From Fasciolopsis buskii (lineage: Eukaryota > Platyhelminthes > Trematoda > Plagiorchiida > Fasciolidae): a stretch of 64,000 nucleotides of DNA. The DNA is taken from assembly GCA_008360955.1 (NCBI GenBank), contig LUCM01009342.1, positions 1 through 64,000 of the forward strand, in the 5' to 3' direction. Position numbers and translations under genes: made by a program. This document shows, one piece after another, positions 61,601 through 64,000 of the stretch. How positions within the stretch are numbered: the stretch's first letter is position 1; each line of letters opens with the position of its first letter. The notes beneath the pieces were generated by a model, which saw nothing but the letters and a program-made list of their open reading frames with translations, did no database searches and had not been told where the DNA came from.

Positions 61601-64000
61601 ATCGGTGAACAAGAAGTCCGTGAACACTGAACGTGCTGCCCTTGTAGTAACAATGACATTGCCACGTTTCTCGGAGCCTGCCACGATTCGTGCCGTGTGT
61701 CTAATCATGACGTACCACGAATGGTAATCCGGTAATTGGATGGAATTAGTAAAAACCTGGCGGGACTTCAGGTAAAGTGGATAAGACACGTGTTTGACAA
61801 TAACAAACGGCCAAAAAGTGCTGAAGGAGGAGGAAGATTGTCAAGGTTGTCTCAAACTATCTGGAGGAAATTTATGAACCTTCGGATATGGAACTCCCAA
61901 GAATCATAATAATGGCGGTAAGCTGTACTGGGGGGTGCGTCGGATAAGAGAAATTTTGTGTAAAAAACCTTAAATACACTAGCCAAGAATGTCCTTTAGG
62001 CTGCCATTTTTGTTGTCGCATCTTTTGATCCCAGTCAGTAGTGCGGGTGCGGAATATGTGGTGCGCAAGCCGTTTCGGAGGCGGTAGTAATCGAGGTTTT
62101 AGCCAATATCAAAGATGCGAGTTGAGATATCCAATGCGATAATTGGTATAGTTTTGGCTGACCGGGCCAGTACTCCAGCGTAAGTTCTAGCAGGTTCTAA
62201 CAGGTTCCTAGCAGGAGATATGGGATGGCAAATTTGTAATTGCCATTCGCGGAAAGAACCGGTAACGGCGCGTCCACTCCAGGTGCTAGACTTGAAACGC
62301 AAAGGGATGAAGTAATCTGGGCGCCAGCTTGAGTTTATGGTGATTATTGGATCGCAGCAAAATACCTGCAACATAGTGCATCTACTCCGTAAAATGTGAT
62401 AACTAGAACTGTATTATGGTAGCAGCAGGTTTGAAGCTACCAAGAACGACCTATTCAGCCCTGCCAAGCCAGTAAAGAGGGTAAAATTATATGAGGAGCG
62501 AAGAGCACACAAGCTGAAGGTCTATAAAATCAGAGAATGTGGTGGGAGCACTTATCCGTCAGGAAGTTCGTTTATGTTTCGTCAGCCCACATTAGGAGAA
62601 GTTCAAAGGTAAGTTGCCTAAACCACTGGTAAAGAAGGTACAACACCAAAAGCTTTTTTAGCTTCATTGGTAAGTAGATTCGCCAAATGAACTCGTCCGT
62701 GATCACGGTTGTATCTCATCAACAATCCATAAATACTATGCCACAATGTTTCATTTTGGCATCACCATGTAAACCGGTCTAACTCTTAGTCGTATGGACT
62801 GTTCTAGCTTCAATAGGTTATAATTTTTCCCCTTCGTCGCTGATGCATTCACCTTGCATTCCTTATTCACTGAAGGTTGCTCATTGCCTTTGCTTCAGTC
62901 CATCGTGCACTCGATTCTTTTTCGGCACGTCGTGGGTAGAAGTGCTCTATTTGGGTAGACGAAATAGATATTGATCATTTTGGCCGCATCTCAGTGCTCC
63001 AGACTACCATCAACTGAAATCTTTGGCATTCGACCGAGCCAAGTGTTTCTCCATACAGCCTGTAATTTTCTATCGGTCTCGGCCCAGATGGTGTGATCGC
63101 CTGTTCGTAAATGTGGCCTGGCCTAATCAACTGGTCCGGCATTGTTCGCAACTCTATTCACTCCTTCAAGCTCTTGGTGCTTCCGCCTCCGGTAATATGT
63201 TGACATCCGCCATCGAGCTCTTCTCAAGTGTTGCGTCAGCTGCACGCACATTTACTGGACTTTAACACAAAACATCTTGAAGTCCGTTGCTCAGAAACTG
63301 TTTCAAATTGGTCTGGCACACTTATCCACAGCGTATTGCTTTGCAGATTATGATCGCGCCCCTGAGTAATCCAATATAGCATATACCAACATATCCTTTC
63401 TGACTTCCATTATTCACGTTTCCTCTGCATGATCCATGTAAAAAGTGATCTTGCCATGCGCATGCCTCCCTTAATCCGAGAAATATACAATATTATTATT
63501 ATTTCTTTAAAACGTGGTCAAGGCGACTAATAATGCTGTTCGGTTGTGCTTCCATAAATTCAATCCCTTCCCCGAAATGGCTTTTTTGTTCACTTTTCAT
63601 ATTTTGTGTGCTTCATCTGCCTAGCATTCCTGAATGTCTAATGGTACGCAGCAAACGATCCATTCGAGTGTGTCTAGATAGCAAAGATCAGATTGATGCT
63701 GAAATCCATTTAGAGTTGTGCAGTTTTGAATTTTCACCGAATCCGGGAACAACCGCGAACCCAGTAGTCTGGGTTCCTTTTTGCAGCGAGTGACATTTAT
63801 CGGGTTTCCGGCTATCTTGATTGGCTAACCTAACGATTCATATTGTTTTGTGTGCTCCGACATGGCCACCTCGATTCCTGACACTGCATATCATTCCATT
63901 GCATCTCTCGTTCGCCCGCAGCAATAGCGCGTGCATCGAAGCGGCCGTCTTCCCGGGCCATTTATTTTGGACTCAACGAAATTCTCATACTCTCCAATAA
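61601..64000. other. Repeat-relic region to the end of the window
   Basis: No intact gene was found. The first few hundred bases may be decayed pol sequence of the Bel/Pao-like element (for example ELVKTWRDF near 61745). A minus-strand frame at 62099-62374 is unassigned. An AATATTATTATTATT tail near 63490-63503 looks like the 3' end of a LINE. The final 86-codon frame at 63533-63793 is unassigned. Confidence 0.4.
63488..63505 (+). repeat. ATT microsatellite, possible LINE 3' tail
   Basis: A short ATT run ends a stretch of relic sequence. Many CR1-type elements terminate in such short tandem repeats. No RT C-terminus was confirmed before it. Confidence 0.35.

Noticed and set aside
1..64000. 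CRISPR arrays, bacterial operons or ribosomal RNA genes
   Set aside because: No regularly spaced short repeats, no compact gene runs and no rRNA-like stretches were seen. Intron-split genes and retroelements show eukaryotic DNA.

Overview
The window looks like non-coding-rich DNA from an animal with large, repeat-filled intergenic space, most likely a parasitic flatworm (trematode). Three observations suggest this: genes are split by short GT-AG introns, decayed non-LTR retrotransposons of CR1/jockey-like type are abundant, and there are tRNA-derived SINE-like repeats and a Bel/Pao-type retroelement relic. The species cannot be named from the sequence alone. Most long open frames here are chance or relic frames.

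The solid genes are two paralogues that I could assemble fully from the sequence. Gene A (minus strand, 12065-13258) and gene B (plus strand, 20759-22108) each have two exons. The exons have the same lengths in both genes (623 and 148 nt), the intron sits at the same phase-2 position, and each encodes a 256-residue protein. Both proteins have a signal peptide, a C-type-lectin-like domain lacking the usual second disulfide and sugar-binding motif, and a short cysteine-rich PAN/apple-like C-terminal module. All ten mature-region cysteines line up without gaps. The two genes point away from each other and are 7.5 kb apart.

The space between them holds a SINE and a tandem array (about 17935-19647) of a roughly 409-bp unit containing a tRNA-like RNA polymerase III promoter region. 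A 25-N gap inside the array is probably an assembly artefact: 53 identical bases lie on either side, and merging them restores exactly one 409-bp unit.

Five broken copies of one CR1-like LINE family lie at 1-690, 9550-10205, 25440-27045, 37135-39560 (minus) and 44130-45790 (minus). Further SINE copies of one family are at 29055-29245 and 31835-31970. A likely 3'-terminal exon of an unidentified gene, with a poly(A) signal, is at 43106-43320 (minus).

From about 46.2 kb to the end the base composition becomes visibly richer in G and C and the sequence is dominated by older, heavily frameshifted elements. These are a plus-strand LINE with endonuclease and reverse transcriptase (about 54.1-56.1 kb), a convergent LINE endonuclease remnant (about 56.2-57.35 kb, minus), and the gag zinc-knuckle and protease part of a Bel/Pao-like element (about 60.67-61.6 kb). 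No intact host gene was recognised in that part.
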